In this document: one piece after another, positions 51,270 to 59,699 of the stretch
Layout: the number at the start of each line of letters is the position of its first letter
Numbering within the stretch: the first letter of the stretch is position 1
Source: Actinomycetota bacterium
GTDB lineage: Bacteria > Actinomycetota > Thermoleophilia > Gaiellales > Gaiellaceae
Direction of reading: 5' to 3'
Assembly: GCA_013816245.1 (NCBI GenBank)
Contig: JACDEU010000005.1
Location: 45,685 to 109,684, forward strand
Length of the DNA: 64,000 nt
Position numbers and translations under genes: made by a program
The notes under the pieces: generated by a model
The model's input: only the letters and a program-made list of their open reading frames with translations
What the model was told of the DNA's origin: nothing
The model's database searches: none

Positions 51270-52945
51270 CAGGTGCCGACACGGAAGACCGCGTAGCCCT
51301 CAGAGCCGTCGGAGAGCTGCGTCAGATGAGGTGAAGCGCAGGCGGCCCAGAAGGGCGGTTCTCCCGACACGTGCAGGAAGTCCTCCATGTAGCGCCTGCT
51401 TCCCTCGTCGGTCGCGAGCACGAAGACCCGGAACGGTTGCAGGTCCTCGCATCTGTTCGGGAACGACTGCGCCACGTGTCCTGGATAGAAGAAGCGGAAC
51501 GCTCCCTCCGGCGACGTCATCGAGTCGCCCGGTCGCATCGCCGGCTTGACCACCGCAAGCGCACGGCTGAGCGCCGGCAGCACGATCGCCCGGGTCTTGC
51601 TGCGATCGAGCCAGTCGTCCGTGCGGCGCAGCTGGTCCCAGCCCGACTTGTGCAGCCCGTCGAGGTTGTAGACGTTGGACGCGACGAGAATTGCGAATAA
51701 CGCGAAGGGAAGCGCCACGACGACGGGCCCTCGACGCGCGAACGCGCTCGCTGCGGGCAGGGCCGCCAGCACGATGAGGGCGATCAGCGGCGGCCATGCA
51801 GGCGCAAGCAGCCGCGCGTCGTAGGCGCCGTATACGGCCCACGCAACCGCCGTGGGCAGCGTCCAGATTCCGAAGCGGGCAAGCTCGAGCCGCGCCGGTA
51901 CAGCCTCTTGGAGTGCGAACAACCCGATCAGGAGGAACGCAGCAGTCCCGAACGCGGCAGCCGCTGCTCCCACCGAATGCAGCGAGCCGACCGTGACGCG
52001 ATCCTGATGGGCTGCATACCAGGGACCGAGCCAGCTGGCGAGAAGCGCGACCGGCACGCCCACGAGCACCGCAAGGCGGTGGGTGACGCCGGCGAGGCGA
52101 AGGACCGCATAGAGCAGTGCGAAGAACGCCGCGACCCGAAGAGCGTCGCCGAACCAGTTCCCGTCGAACAGCGCATACCGGCGGGCCTCGTCCGCGAGTG
52201 TCCGATAGTAATCGGTGTTGACGCCAGACTGGAGGAATGTCCGCAGGCCCTGGTGGACATAGCGGGCTTGGGTGAAGTCGTATGCGAGCCCTCCTGCGAC
52301 GCCCGCGCAGATCGGAGCCACGCAATACAGCAGCTTGGCCCCCCACGACTCGCTGACGAGGAGTTGCGCAAGCGCGAGTCCGACGAGCGCAAGCAACGCA
52401 CTCGGCTTCGCCAGCATCGCAAGCGCTGCGGCGGCCCCGACGAAGCAGGCTCGCCTCGCCGAGGGGCCGCGTCCCCAGACCAGCGCGCCCGTAAGCGCAA
52501 CGAATGCGGCGACAGGAACGTCCGTGAGACCGGCGACCATCTGGAACGCGAAGACGGGCGTAGCGAGCAAGGCGAGCATTGCGAGGAGCCCGGCCAGCGT
52601 GCCCCAATCGCGCTGCTGCCGGACGAGCCAGACCAGCGACAGCATGAGCAGTAGCGCAAAGCCGAGACCGAGGATGCGGCCCGACGAATCGTCCACCCCG
52701 ATCAGCCCCCACAGCCAGCCCTGCAACACGTAGACGAGCGGCCGCCCGTACTCCTGCCCCGTCACCGTCGGGTAGTGGAAGTGCCAGTTCTGGGAAATCA
52801 GCTCCGACCACTCGCCGAACGTCAGCGCGTCCTGCGCATGGAAAGGGATCACGTAGGCGATCACCAGGGCGACAGTCAAGAAGAGCCCCGCGATGATCCA
52901 GCTGATCGCAGCGGCGAAGGTGGTGGCGGTGTGTTCCGAGATCAC
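51269..52945 (-). CDS. Polytopic GT-C-like glycosyltransferase
   Basis: The 558-residue protein has about ten to twelve transmembrane helices and a C-terminal soluble part of roughly 100 residues (WDQLRRTDDWLDRSKTRA onward). The first external loop after helix 1 contains a conserved Asp-rich stretch (HAQDALTFGEWSELI). It probably transfers a polyprenyl-linked sugar on the outer face. It is not closely similar to the other GT-C proteins here. GTG 52945 is fixed by the GTGA overlap with the ligase gene; an open frame continues upstream without support. Confidence 0.68.
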   Translation of the reverse strand: MISEHTATTFAAAISWIIAGLFLTVALVIAYVIPFHAQDALTFGEWSELISQNWHFHYPTVTGQEYGRPLVYVLQGWLWGLIGVDDSSGRILGLGFALLLMLSLVWLVRQQRDWGTLAGLLAMLALLATPVFAFQMVAGLTDVPVAAFVALTGALVWGRGPSARRACFVGAAAALAMLAKPSALLALVGLALAQLLVSESWGAKLLYCVAPICAGVAGGLAYDFTQARYVHQGLRTFLQSGVNTDYYRTLADEARRYALFDGNWFGDALRVAAFFALLYAVLRLAGVTHRLAVLVGVPVALLASWLGPWYAAHQDRVTVGSLHSVGAAAAAFGTAAFLLIGLFALQEAVPARLELARFGIWTLPTAVAWAVYGAYDARLLAPAWPPLIALIVLAALPAASAFARRGPVVVALPFALFAILVASNVYNLDGLHKSGWDQLRRTDDWLDRSKTRAIVLPALSRALAVVKPAMRPGDSMTSPEGAFRFFYPGHVAQSFPNRCEDLQPFRVFVLATDEGSRRYMEDFLHVSGEPPFWAACASPHLTQLSDGSEGYAVFRVGT

Positions 52946-54246
52946 CGGCGCGCCGCGCGCGCGAACACGATGGGCAAAGCGAGCACCAGCACCGCGAACG
53001 CGTAGAAGTAATAGAACTGCATCGTCAAATAGAAGAAGTTCGCCGCCATCGTTCCCGCGAGGGCGGCTGTCATTCCCCACGCCAGCGGCCGCACGCGCCG
53101 CGCGAGCGCCGCTCCCTCCGTAGCGAGGCGGCGCCCGAGCTCACGGGAGGCTCGCAGCCGGAGGAAGAGGTAACGGAGGAAGAGCAGAAAGGCGACCGCG
53201 CCGACGAGGCCCGTCTCGACGATGAGCGCGACGTAGAACGAGTGCGGGCCCCAGTTCGACTTGCCGGTCACGAACTCGTAGTACACGGAGAACGTGTTCA
53301 GCCCGAGCCCGAACAGCGGGTGCGAATGAATGACCTGCGGCACGAAGTCGTACACCGCGAAATGTGCGCTCTCGGAGCGGCCTCCCGTCTGCACGCGAGA
53401 CTTCAGCAGCACTTCGAAGTAATGCCGGCGGCTCCACACGACTGCGACGAGAAGCGCTGCGACCCCCGCCAGCGGCACGACCAGAGCACGGGACACGAGG
53501 CGCCGGCGGTACGGAACCGCAAGCACAAGCAACCCGACCAGAAGTCCGAGCAGCCCACTGCGCGAGAGCGTCGAGAGCATGACGAGGAAGAGGAAGCCGA
53601 GCGCGGCTGCAAGCGGCACTCGCAACCTGTCGCCTCGCTCGAGCCTCAGGTACACCGGCAGCAAGGTGAGCAGCGGGATGCAGATCATCACCGCGAGATG
53701 GTTCGGGTCGGTTGTGAGCGCGTTCGGCCTGTAGACAGCCGTGCCCCCGATGGCGCCGTAGACGTTGATCGAGCTTGCTCCGCCGGTCAGCGGCGAAAGG
53801 AGTACATGATCGAGATTCGTTCCGGCGCGTGCCGCGAGCAGCTGCAGGACGCCGTAGACGCCGTTCACGACCAGCCCGACGGTCAACGCGCCGACGGCCT
53901 TCCAGTAAAAGAGCGTAGAACGCCGAGACAGGTAGGCGACGCCGGCGCCGAGGAACAGGAAGTGGAGGACGAACTTCACCATTCCCTTGCCCCACTGGTC
54001 GAGCGACTGCTTCGTTTCGATGTTGAAGAACCCGATCAAATAGATCACGAGGAGCGCCGCAAAGATCGTGAGCACGGTCACGGTCGTACGCGGGAACCTG
54101 GGCCGGCCCCATTCGAGCGCGAACGCGACGAGGAACATGACCGTGAGCACGTCCGCGATTCCAACCGCGCCGGCGACGTTCCACTGCACCTTCTCCCACG
54201 TGACGCAGAAGAGCGTCGCCAGGAACAGGGTGCCCGTGATCTTCAT
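52942..54246 (-). CDS. O-antigen ligase/polymerase-like membrane protein (Wzy/WaaL superfamily)
   Basis: The 434-residue protein has about eleven to twelve transmembrane helices. ALTTDPNHLAVMICIPLL and the external HSHPLFGLGLNTFSVYYEF loop resemble the O-antigen-ligase superfamily, whose signature region lies between the last helices. Such proteins polymerise repeat units or attach the glycan to a carrier. An ABC exporter in the same locus raises the possibility that it acts as a ligase. ATG 54246 overlaps the next stop (ATGA). Confidence 0.8.
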   Translation of the reverse strand: MKITGTLFLATLFCVTWEKVQWNVAGAVGIADVLTVMFLVAFALEWGRPRFPRTTVTVLTIFAALLVIYLIGFFNIETKQSLDQWGKGMVKFVLHFLFLGAGVAYLSRRSTLFYWKAVGALTVGLVVNGVYGVLQLLAARAGTNLDHVLLSPLTGGASSINVYGAIGGTAVYRPNALTTDPNHLAVMICIPLLTLLPVYLRLERGDRLRVPLAAALGFLFLVMLSTLSRSGLLGLLVGLLVLAVPYRRRLVSRALVVPLAGVAALLVAVVWSRRHYFEVLLKSRVQTGGRSESAHFAVYDFVPQVIHSHPLFGLGLNTFSVYYEFVTGKSNWGPHSFYVALIVETGLVGAVAFLLFLRYLFLRLRASRELGRRLATEGAALARRVRPLAWGMTAALAGTMAANFFYLTMQFYYFYAFAVLVLALPIVFARAARR

Positions 54247-55493
54247 TCGAGGCTCCTGAGCACTTCTGCGAGCTCCTCGACACGGGCACCGCGGCCCAGG
54301 CGCTCGCGATCCTCTGCGGAGAGGGGCGTCCCGTTCAGCGCACCGGCCTGCCACCGCTGATGGAGGCCCTGCAGCGCGGCCGTCAAGGCCGGAACGTCGT
54401 CGGCAGCAGCGACCACGCCGGCACCGGTCTCGCGAATCAGGTCCGCTGCTGCTCCGGCCGGAGGCACGGCGGCAAGGATCGGCCGCTCCGCCGCGAGATA
54501 CTCGAAGACCTTTCCGGAAAGCACACCCTGGCCGCGTCCCCCGGCATCCGGGATCAGCAACAGCAACGCATCGGAGTCGCGCTGGAGCGCGAGCGATTCG
54601 CGGCGCGGCACGTAGGGATGGAGCTCGAGGCGAGACCCGAGGCCGAGCGACTCCGCCCATTCGCGATCAGCGACTCGGAAGTCGCCGACGAACCGCGCAA
54701 CCACGTCCTCGAGCCCCGACTCCGCGAGCGCGGTGAGGAAGGGGCGCGGATCGCGTTTCCCGAAGAAGCTGCCGGTGTGCGTGATGCGAAAGCGATCTCC
54801 CCGACGGTATTCGAGCCCGGCGAAGTCGTCGAAATCGGCGCCGTTCAGGATCGTCGTGACGAGGCCGGCCGGCTCGAGCTTGCGCGCCTCGTCGGCGATC
54901 GCTTCGGAGGCGGCGACGATCACATCTGCCTGGCGCGCGACGAGCCGCGCAACCGACTCACTGACCTTCTCTTTCGCGCGAACGGACGCGCGCTCGACGC
55001 GGCGATGCGGATGCGCTCCGACCGAGTCACGGAGGTCGGCGACCCAGCGTGCCCCGGTGAGCCGCTTCACCGCTGCGCCGACGAGGTGCACCGAGTTGGG
55101 TGGCGACGTCGTGATCACGACGTCGATGTCCTCGTTCCTCGCGATGCGAACAGCTGCCGGAATCGCGGTCAGGTTCCAGCCGACGTTCTCGTCAGGCACG
55201 AGCACGCGCCGCGAGAGCGAGCGCGCCTGACGCGACAGCCGGTCGAGCCCGTGCCGGCCGTGCAGCTCGTCCGCGAGCTTCCGTGCACGCGGCCCGAGGT
55301 AGCGGGCCCGGTGAATCCACGCCTGGCTCGGGGGAACAGGATCCGGATCGGAGTGAATCCATTTCGGGTCGTCCGGGGCCAGGACATGCGTCTCGATGCC
55401 ATGTGCAGGCAGATGGGTGGCGAATTTCAAGGGACGCTGCACCCCGCCGCCGCCTGCAGGCGGAAAGTACATCGTCACCAGGAGAACCTTCAT
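54243..55493 (-). CDS. Glycosyltransferase family 4
   Basis: A 416-residue GT-B enzyme. MKVLLVTMYFPPAGGGGVQRP is the glycine-rich N-terminal loop, and GLVTTILNGADFDDFAGL is the hinge. KVFEYLAAERPILAAVPP is the donor site, with the position of the second E-x7-E glutamate. GSFFGKRDPRPFL and FVGDFRVADREW are further family segments. It is linked by a four-base overlap to both neighbours in the 11-gene operon. Confidence 0.88.
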   Translation of the reverse strand: MKVLLVTMYFPPAGGGGVQRPLKFATHLPAHGIETHVLAPDDPKWIHSDPDPVPPSQAWIHRARYLGPRARKLADELHGRHGLDRLSRQARSLSRRVLVPDENVGWNLTAIPAAVRIARNEDIDVVITTSPPNSVHLVGAAVKRLTGARWVADLRDSVGAHPHRRVERASVRAKEKVSESVARLVARQADVIVAASEAIADEARKLEPAGLVTTILNGADFDDFAGLEYRRGDRFRITHTGSFFGKRDPRPFLTALAESGLEDVVARFVGDFRVADREWAESLGLGSRLELHPYVPRRESLALQRDSDALLLLIPDAGGRGQGVLSGKVFEYLAAERPILAAVPPAGAAADLIRETGAGVVAAADDVPALTAALQGLHQRWQAGALNGTPLSAEDRERLGRGARVEELAEVLRSLE

Positions 55494-57529
55494 TCGACGC
55501 GATGGTAGAGCGCGTAGCGCTGGTCCTCGTAGACCAGCGGCCAGGGCGGTCGCACGTCGAAGCGCTGCTTGTCCACCACGAGCCAGCCGGCGTGATAGCG
55601 GCTGAGGATGGCGATGTCGCCCGTGCTGAAGTAGCGGTTCACCGAGAGACGCCGAGCGGTGGGACGGTTCGCCGCGGTATCTGCGACGTGCGCGGGCGGT
55701 GCGGCGGCGACGTAGACCGGGACGAACGCGGAGATGCGGTAGCTCGTCTCGAGGTCCGAGAAGACGATCGCACGCTTCGGCACCTTCGTCTGGAGAGCAC
55801 GGAGCAGCCCCGGAGTCAGGGCATGCCCGTCTCGAGACGCGGCGGGTGTCCAGGCGCGGAAGCCGTGCACCGCAACGGGCAGGCAGAACAGGAGGACGGC
55901 GAAGGCCACGACTACACCCCGCGCTTCAATGCGACGCTCTCGCCGCAGCCCGACGACGACCGCGATCGCTCCGCCGATCAGCGCAAGCCAGGTGGCCCAT
56001 CCCGGGCCGCCCTCTTCGAGCCCGGGCCCGAAGTCTCCCGGATACTCGATCTGGAGCAGGATCCCGGCAGCGAGCGCGGCGGGAAGGACGAGCGGGCCGA
56101 TCATCCCCGTCAGCACCGCCGTACCACCTGCGAGCGCAAACGGAATGGGGACGAACCCGGCGAGGCGGCGTGCCTGCGACACGGACACCGCATCCGCGAA
56201 ATGCGGGAAGACCCATGGGAACAATTCGATCGTCAGCACTGCGAGCGTGCCGCCGAGCACGTAGGCAGCCCAGCGCTGCCTGGCGGCGAACGCCGCGAGC
56301 GGGACGACTGCAAGCGCTGCAACGGCGACAGCACCGCTGCGGGAGACGACCTCCGGCCTCAGGGCGTAGTTATGCAGCGAGTCGACGTTCAGCTCGCTGC
56401 CGTACTTGGTGAGCGCACGTTGGAGCTCCTTTGCCGACGGCGAATGCGATGCCGTCTCGCGAACCAGCGGCAAGAGCCAGGCGAGCGCTGCGGCGGCCGG
56501 GAGAAACAGCGCACCGAGCGCCGCTGCCGAGCTGCGTAGGTCGGTTCGGATCAACAGCACGCGGGCGACGACGAAGCCGAGCAGCGGAATCCCGAGAAAG
56601 ACCGCGGTGCTCGTGTGCACGAGCAGCACCTCGACGCCGACGGCTGCGAGCGATAGCCCGAGAGCCCAACCCGGGTGACGGAGAAAGAGAAAGAAGAGCG
56701 TGAGCGCGACGGGGACGAGCACGTGACGGTCGAGCGTGCCCGGTTGGCTGAGCAGTGCGAACGAGCCTCCGTGCCCGGGTGCAAGCGCAATCGCGGCAAC
56801 GGTCGCAGTGAGCACCGCCACGCCGAGCCACACCGAGCGAAAGAGAGCAAGCCCGGCTTCGTACACGACGGCAAATGCGACCGGAGCGATCGCGCTCGGT
56901 TCGTGCAGCATCACCTGTGTAGGGTCGACGCCGCCCACCTTCGCGACGAGCGCGAGAAACGCGTGCCAGAGCGGGAACGCGTAACCCGGATGCAGCCCAC
57001 CGTCTGCGAACTCGTCGACAGAGCGGACGTGAAGATCACCGAATGCGTAGAGCTTCTGCACCCGGCCGAGATGGAAAAGAGCGTCGCCCGTGATCGCACC
57101 GGCCACATGCCAGAGCGCGATCCCGAACGCGAGGCCGGCGAACGCCACGACGAGCGTGTCCCACGCCGGAGGTCCCGACACGACACGCAGTGCGAAGGGC
57201 AGCGAGGCGATCGCGACGGCCGCAAGGACCGCGAGCGCCAAGAGAATCGAGCCGTGCACCACCAGCACGAGGAGAAGCGCGGGGCCGAGCGCACCGAGCC
57301 CCCACGCGACCGTGGCCGAGGCGCCGCGCAGTCGCAGGGCACGCGCGACGAGCGCACCCGGCAGGAGCACGACCAGCGACGCGGCCACGAGGCGGAGCCA
57401 CAGCCCGAGCCCGTGTGCGGGAAGCAGCCGCGCGATGCCGAGGAGCGGCAGCGCGAGGAGCAGAACGGGCGCGCCGCTAGCGCCGCGGCGCAGTGCCCAC
57501 ACTGCCGTTCCATTCGTCCGCGAGCTCAC
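55490..57529 (-). CDS. Large polytopic membrane protein, GT-C-like
   Basis: The 679-residue protein has roughly fourteen hydrophobic helices and a C-terminal soluble domain (about 555-679). LHVRSVDEFADGGLHPGYAFPLWH in an external loop carries acidic residues, as expected for GT-C. HTSTAVFLGIPLL and SQPGTLDRHVLVPV are conserved-looking segments in the middle. No fold family is assigned with confidence; a mannosyl- or arabinosyl-type transferase is plausible. The start GTG 57529 lies in the previous gene (53-bp overlap), with GTG 57502 as an alternative. Confidence 0.58.
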   Translation of the reverse strand: MSSRTNGTAVWALRRGASGAPVLLLALPLLGIARLLPAHGLGLWLRLVAASLVVLLPGALVARALRLRGASATVAWGLGALGPALLLVLVVHGSILLALAVLAAVAIASLPFALRVVSGPPAWDTLVVAFAGLAFGIALWHVAGAITGDALFHLGRVQKLYAFGDLHVRSVDEFADGGLHPGYAFPLWHAFLALVAKVGGVDPTQVMLHEPSAIAPVAFAVVYEAGLALFRSVWLGVAVLTATVAAIALAPGHGGSFALLSQPGTLDRHVLVPVALTLFFLFLRHPGWALGLSLAAVGVEVLLVHTSTAVFLGIPLLGFVVARVLLIRTDLRSSAAALGALFLPAAAALAWLLPLVRETASHSPSAKELQRALTKYGSELNVDSLHNYALRPEVVSRSGAVAVAALAVVPLAAFAARQRWAAYVLGGTLAVLTIELFPWVFPHFADAVSVSQARRLAGFVPIPFALAGGTAVLTGMIGPLVLPAALAAGILLQIEYPGDFGPGLEEGGPGWATWLALIGGAIAVVVGLRRERRIEARGVVVAFAVLLFCLPVAVHGFRAWTPAASRDGHALTPGLLRALQTKVPKRAIVFSDLETSYRISAFVPVYVAAAPPAHVADTAANRPTARRLSVNRYFSTGDIAILSRYHAGWLVVDKQRFDVRPPWPLVYEDQRYALYHRVE

Positions 57530-58403
57530 GCAAGCCCGGGCCTGTCACACGCCATGCGTCGCGTGCATGCAGGCGCATCCGAGCCTCTGTCCCCGGGTCG
57601 CGCCGCGCCACTGGGGACAGCAACGCACGGACCGCGTACTGCGCTCCGGTCGCAAGTGCCGCAACGCGCGCACCCGCTCCGCTGTGGTGCTTCCGCCAGT
57701 AGCGGTGCCGGCTCCGCCACATCTCGTTGATACGCCGCTCGGGGAGGTCGGCGCTGAATTGCGACTCGTGATGGACGACGGTGAGCTCAGGGAAGTAGTG
57801 GACCTCCCAGCCGGCCTGCTGCAGCCGCGCCTGCAGGTCGACCTCCTCCGAGTAGAGAAAGAAGTCTTCGTCGAAGAGGCCGACCTCGTCGAGTGCCTCG
57901 CGCCGCAGTACGAGCGCGGCGCCCATCACCCAGTCCACGGGCCGAGCCCTGGCACCGCGCGACTGCTTGATTCCAAGCTTTCCGAGCGTTGCGAGACCCA
58001 TCGTGCTGACGAGCGGTGTAGGGAACCGCCAAGCCGAATCCTGCAGACGTCCGTCGGGATAGACGAGGCGCGGGCCGAGAACCGCGACCCGCGGGTTCGC
58101 GTCGAGATACTCCGTGATCCGCTGCAGGCCCCAGTCGGCCGCGGTCGTGTCCTCGTTCAGTACGTAGAGGTAGCGTCCGGTCGTGGCGCGGATGACGGCG
58201 TTGTGGTTCGCGCCGAAGCCCGCCCTGTGTTCCTGCGCGATGACGCGCACGTTCGGGAAGCGCTCGCGCACCGCAGCGGCGGAGCCGTCCTCCGATGCGT
58301 TGTCGAGCACGACGACCTCAGCATCCGTGTCACCCAGAGACTCGAGGCAGGCGAGCAGGAGCTCGCGGCTGTTGGTGTTGACGATGGAGACACTGAGGTC
58401 CAA
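57477..58403 (-). CDS. Glycosyltransferase family 2 (rhamnosyltransferase-like)
   Basis: The 308-residue protein has LSVSIVNTNSRELLLACLESL, VVLDNASEDGSAAAVRE, a VLNEDTTAADWG acidic motif and YSEEVDLQARLQQAGW with HHESQFS, all typical of the WcaA/RfbN-like rhamnosyltransferases. It probably adds a rhamnose or a 6-deoxyhexose. The start is TTG 58403, 8 nt after the epimerase stop. It overlaps the downstream membrane-protein gene. Confidence 0.86.
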   Translation of the reverse strand: MDLSVSIVNTNSRELLLACLESLGDTDAEVVVLDNASEDGSAAAVRERFPNVRVIAQEHRAGFGANHNAVIRATTGRYLYVLNEDTTAADWGLQRITEYLDANPRVAVLGPRLVYPDGRLQDSAWRFPTPLVSTMGLATLGKLGIKQSRGARARPVDWVMGAALVLRREALDEVGLFDEDFFLYSEEVDLQARLQQAGWEVHYFPELTVVHHESQFSADLPERRINEMWRSRHRYWRKHHSGAGARVAALATGAQYAVRALLSPVARRDPGTEARMRLHARDAWRVTGPGLRELADEWNGSVGTAPRR

Positions 58404-58411
58404 CGAGCGCG

Positions 58412-59530
58412 CTAACGCGCGAGGCCGCGCGCCACGAGCGCCTCACGCGCCGCATCGACCGAGTCGGTCGCCTCTTGCCCTTCGAGCCAAGCAAGCAGCT
58501 CTTGCATCCCGGCCTCGAACGGAATCTCCGCGCGGAAGCCGAGCAGCTCGTTCGCGAGCCCCGTGTCCGCGTAGCAGTGACGGATGTCGCCGGCGCGATA
58601 CTCGTTCACGATCTCGAGCTCGACGTCCTTGTCGAGCCCGCGCGCGATCACCCGGGCCACCTCGGCGATCGACGTCGGCCTCCCGGTGCCGACGTTGAGC
58701 GTGCGCCCGTCCGCACCGTCCTGCTCGAGGGCGAGCGCGCAGCAACGCGCGATGTCGCGCACGTCGATGAAGTCACGCGTCTGGTTGCCGTCCTCGAAGA
58801 CGAGCGGCGCGCGGTCGTTCAGCAACCGTGACGCGAAGATCGCAGCCGCGCCCGTGTACGGATTCGAAAGCGCCTGCCGTTCTCCGTAGACGTTGAAGAA
58901 GCGAAGTGCGACGGCGGGGATTCCGTATGCGGCACCGATCGAAAGCACCATCTCCTCGTGGTCGCGTTTGCCGATGGCGTAGATGGAGGTCGGGCGCAGC
59001 GGCTTGGTCTCCGCCGTCGGCTCGGGCTCGAGCGGCGTCCCGTCGTCGGCGAGCACCTCCCATTCGCGCGCAGCGAGCTGGCTCTCGGGACGGAGCCCCG
59101 GCGCCAGGCCTGACTCGCCAGTCTGGGCGTTCCGATACTGGCCCTCGCCGTAGATCGACATCGACGATGCAACGAGGAGCTTCTTGATCTCGTCGCGGCG
59201 CTCGAGCACTTCCTCGAGCACCACGGCAGCGCCGATCGCGTTGATCGACGTGTAGCGCTCGATCTCGTACATCGACTGGCCGACGCCCACCGCCGCCGCG
59301 AAGTGCACGACTGCATCAACGCCGTCGAGCGCGCGCCGGACCGCGTCGCGGTCGCGCACGTCGCCGACCTCGAGCTCGACGTCACCGTCCAGATAGTCGG
59401 GGCGCTCGCCCGCTGGGTGGACCTGCCCGTCCAGGTTGTCGAGAGCCCGCACCTCGTGCCCTTCGGCGAGAAGCCTGTCGGCAAGGTGTGAGCCGATGAA
59501 GCCGGCTCCGCCGGTGACGAGAACGCGCAT
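58412..59530 (-). CDS. NAD-dependent epimerase, dTDP-L-rhamnose-4-epimerase-like
   Basis: The 372-residue SDR has VLVTGGAGFIGSHLADRLL, a VASSMSIYGEGQYRN catalytic region, and Tyr-x3-Lys in YAIGKRD. A long insertion after SIYGEG (about residues 130-180) is the hallmark of actinobacterial dTDP-rhamnose/6-deoxytalose 4-epimerases. It would make dTDP-6-deoxy-L-talose or a similar donor. ATG 59530 is 11 nt after a TAGCCT hexamer that overlaps a gene remnant's stop codon. It heads the 11-gene operon. Confidence 0.75.
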   Translation of the reverse strand: MRVLVTGGAGFIGSHLADRLLAEGHEVRALDNLDGQVHPAGERPDYLDGDVELEVGDVRDRDAVRRALDGVDAVVHFAAAVGVGQSMYEIERYTSINAIGAAVVLEEVLERRDEIKKLLVASSMSIYGEGQYRNAQTGESGLAPGLRPESQLAAREWEVLADDGTPLEPEPTAETKPLRPTSIYAIGKRDHEEMVLSIGAAYGIPAVALRFFNVYGERQALSNPYTGAAAIFASRLLNDRAPLVFEDGNQTRDFIDVRDIARCCALALEQDGADGRTLNVGTGRPTSIAEVARVIARGLDKDVELEIVNEYRAGDIRHCYADTGLANELLGFRAEIPFEAGMQELLAWLEGQEATDSVDAAREALVARGLAR

Positions 59531-59541
59531 GACCGCGGCGC

Positions 59542-59547
59542 AGGCTA
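59542..59547 (-). promoter_or_regulatory. -10 element of the 11-gene operon
   Basis: Minus-strand TAGCCT ends 11 nt before the ATG at 59530. Its TAG is also the stop codon of the gene remnant next to it. Confidence 0.45.
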
Positions 59548-59646
59548 TCTCAGCTCGGGGGCGCGCGGACGCGTCACCCCGCGGAGATTCTCCACCGCGA
59601 GAATGACAGCGCCTGGAAGAGCCGGCGCGATCGTGACGACGAAGCT
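59545..59646 (-). pseudogene. C-terminal remnant of an LPG-synthase-type membrane protein
   Basis: Thirty-three codons read FVVTIAPALPGAVILAVENL and end in a stop at 59545. The neighbouring intact gene (59700-60710) ends with FVVTIALALPGAVILAVENL, so 19 of these 20 residues match. There is no start and nothing homologous is seen upstream, so it is the leftover C-terminus of a duplicated copy. Confidence 0.85.
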
Positions 59647-59648
59647 GA

Positions 59649-59668
59649 GGCGCCGACTCGTCGGCGCC
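59649..59668 (-). terminator. Palindromic hairpin after the LPG-synthase-like gene
   Basis: GGCGCCGA-CTCG-TCGGCGCC forms an 8-bp perfect stem with a 4-nt loop, about 31 nt past the stop at 59700. It could end transcription of the upstream operon. No T-tract follows. Confidence 0.45.
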
Positions 59669-59699
59669 GACCCTAAAGGCCGTGCGGCCGTCTGCGGTT

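Noticed and set aside
59531..59699. A possible short gene in this gap
   Set aside because: The only coding-like part is the 33-codon remnant. It has no start or ribosome-binding site.
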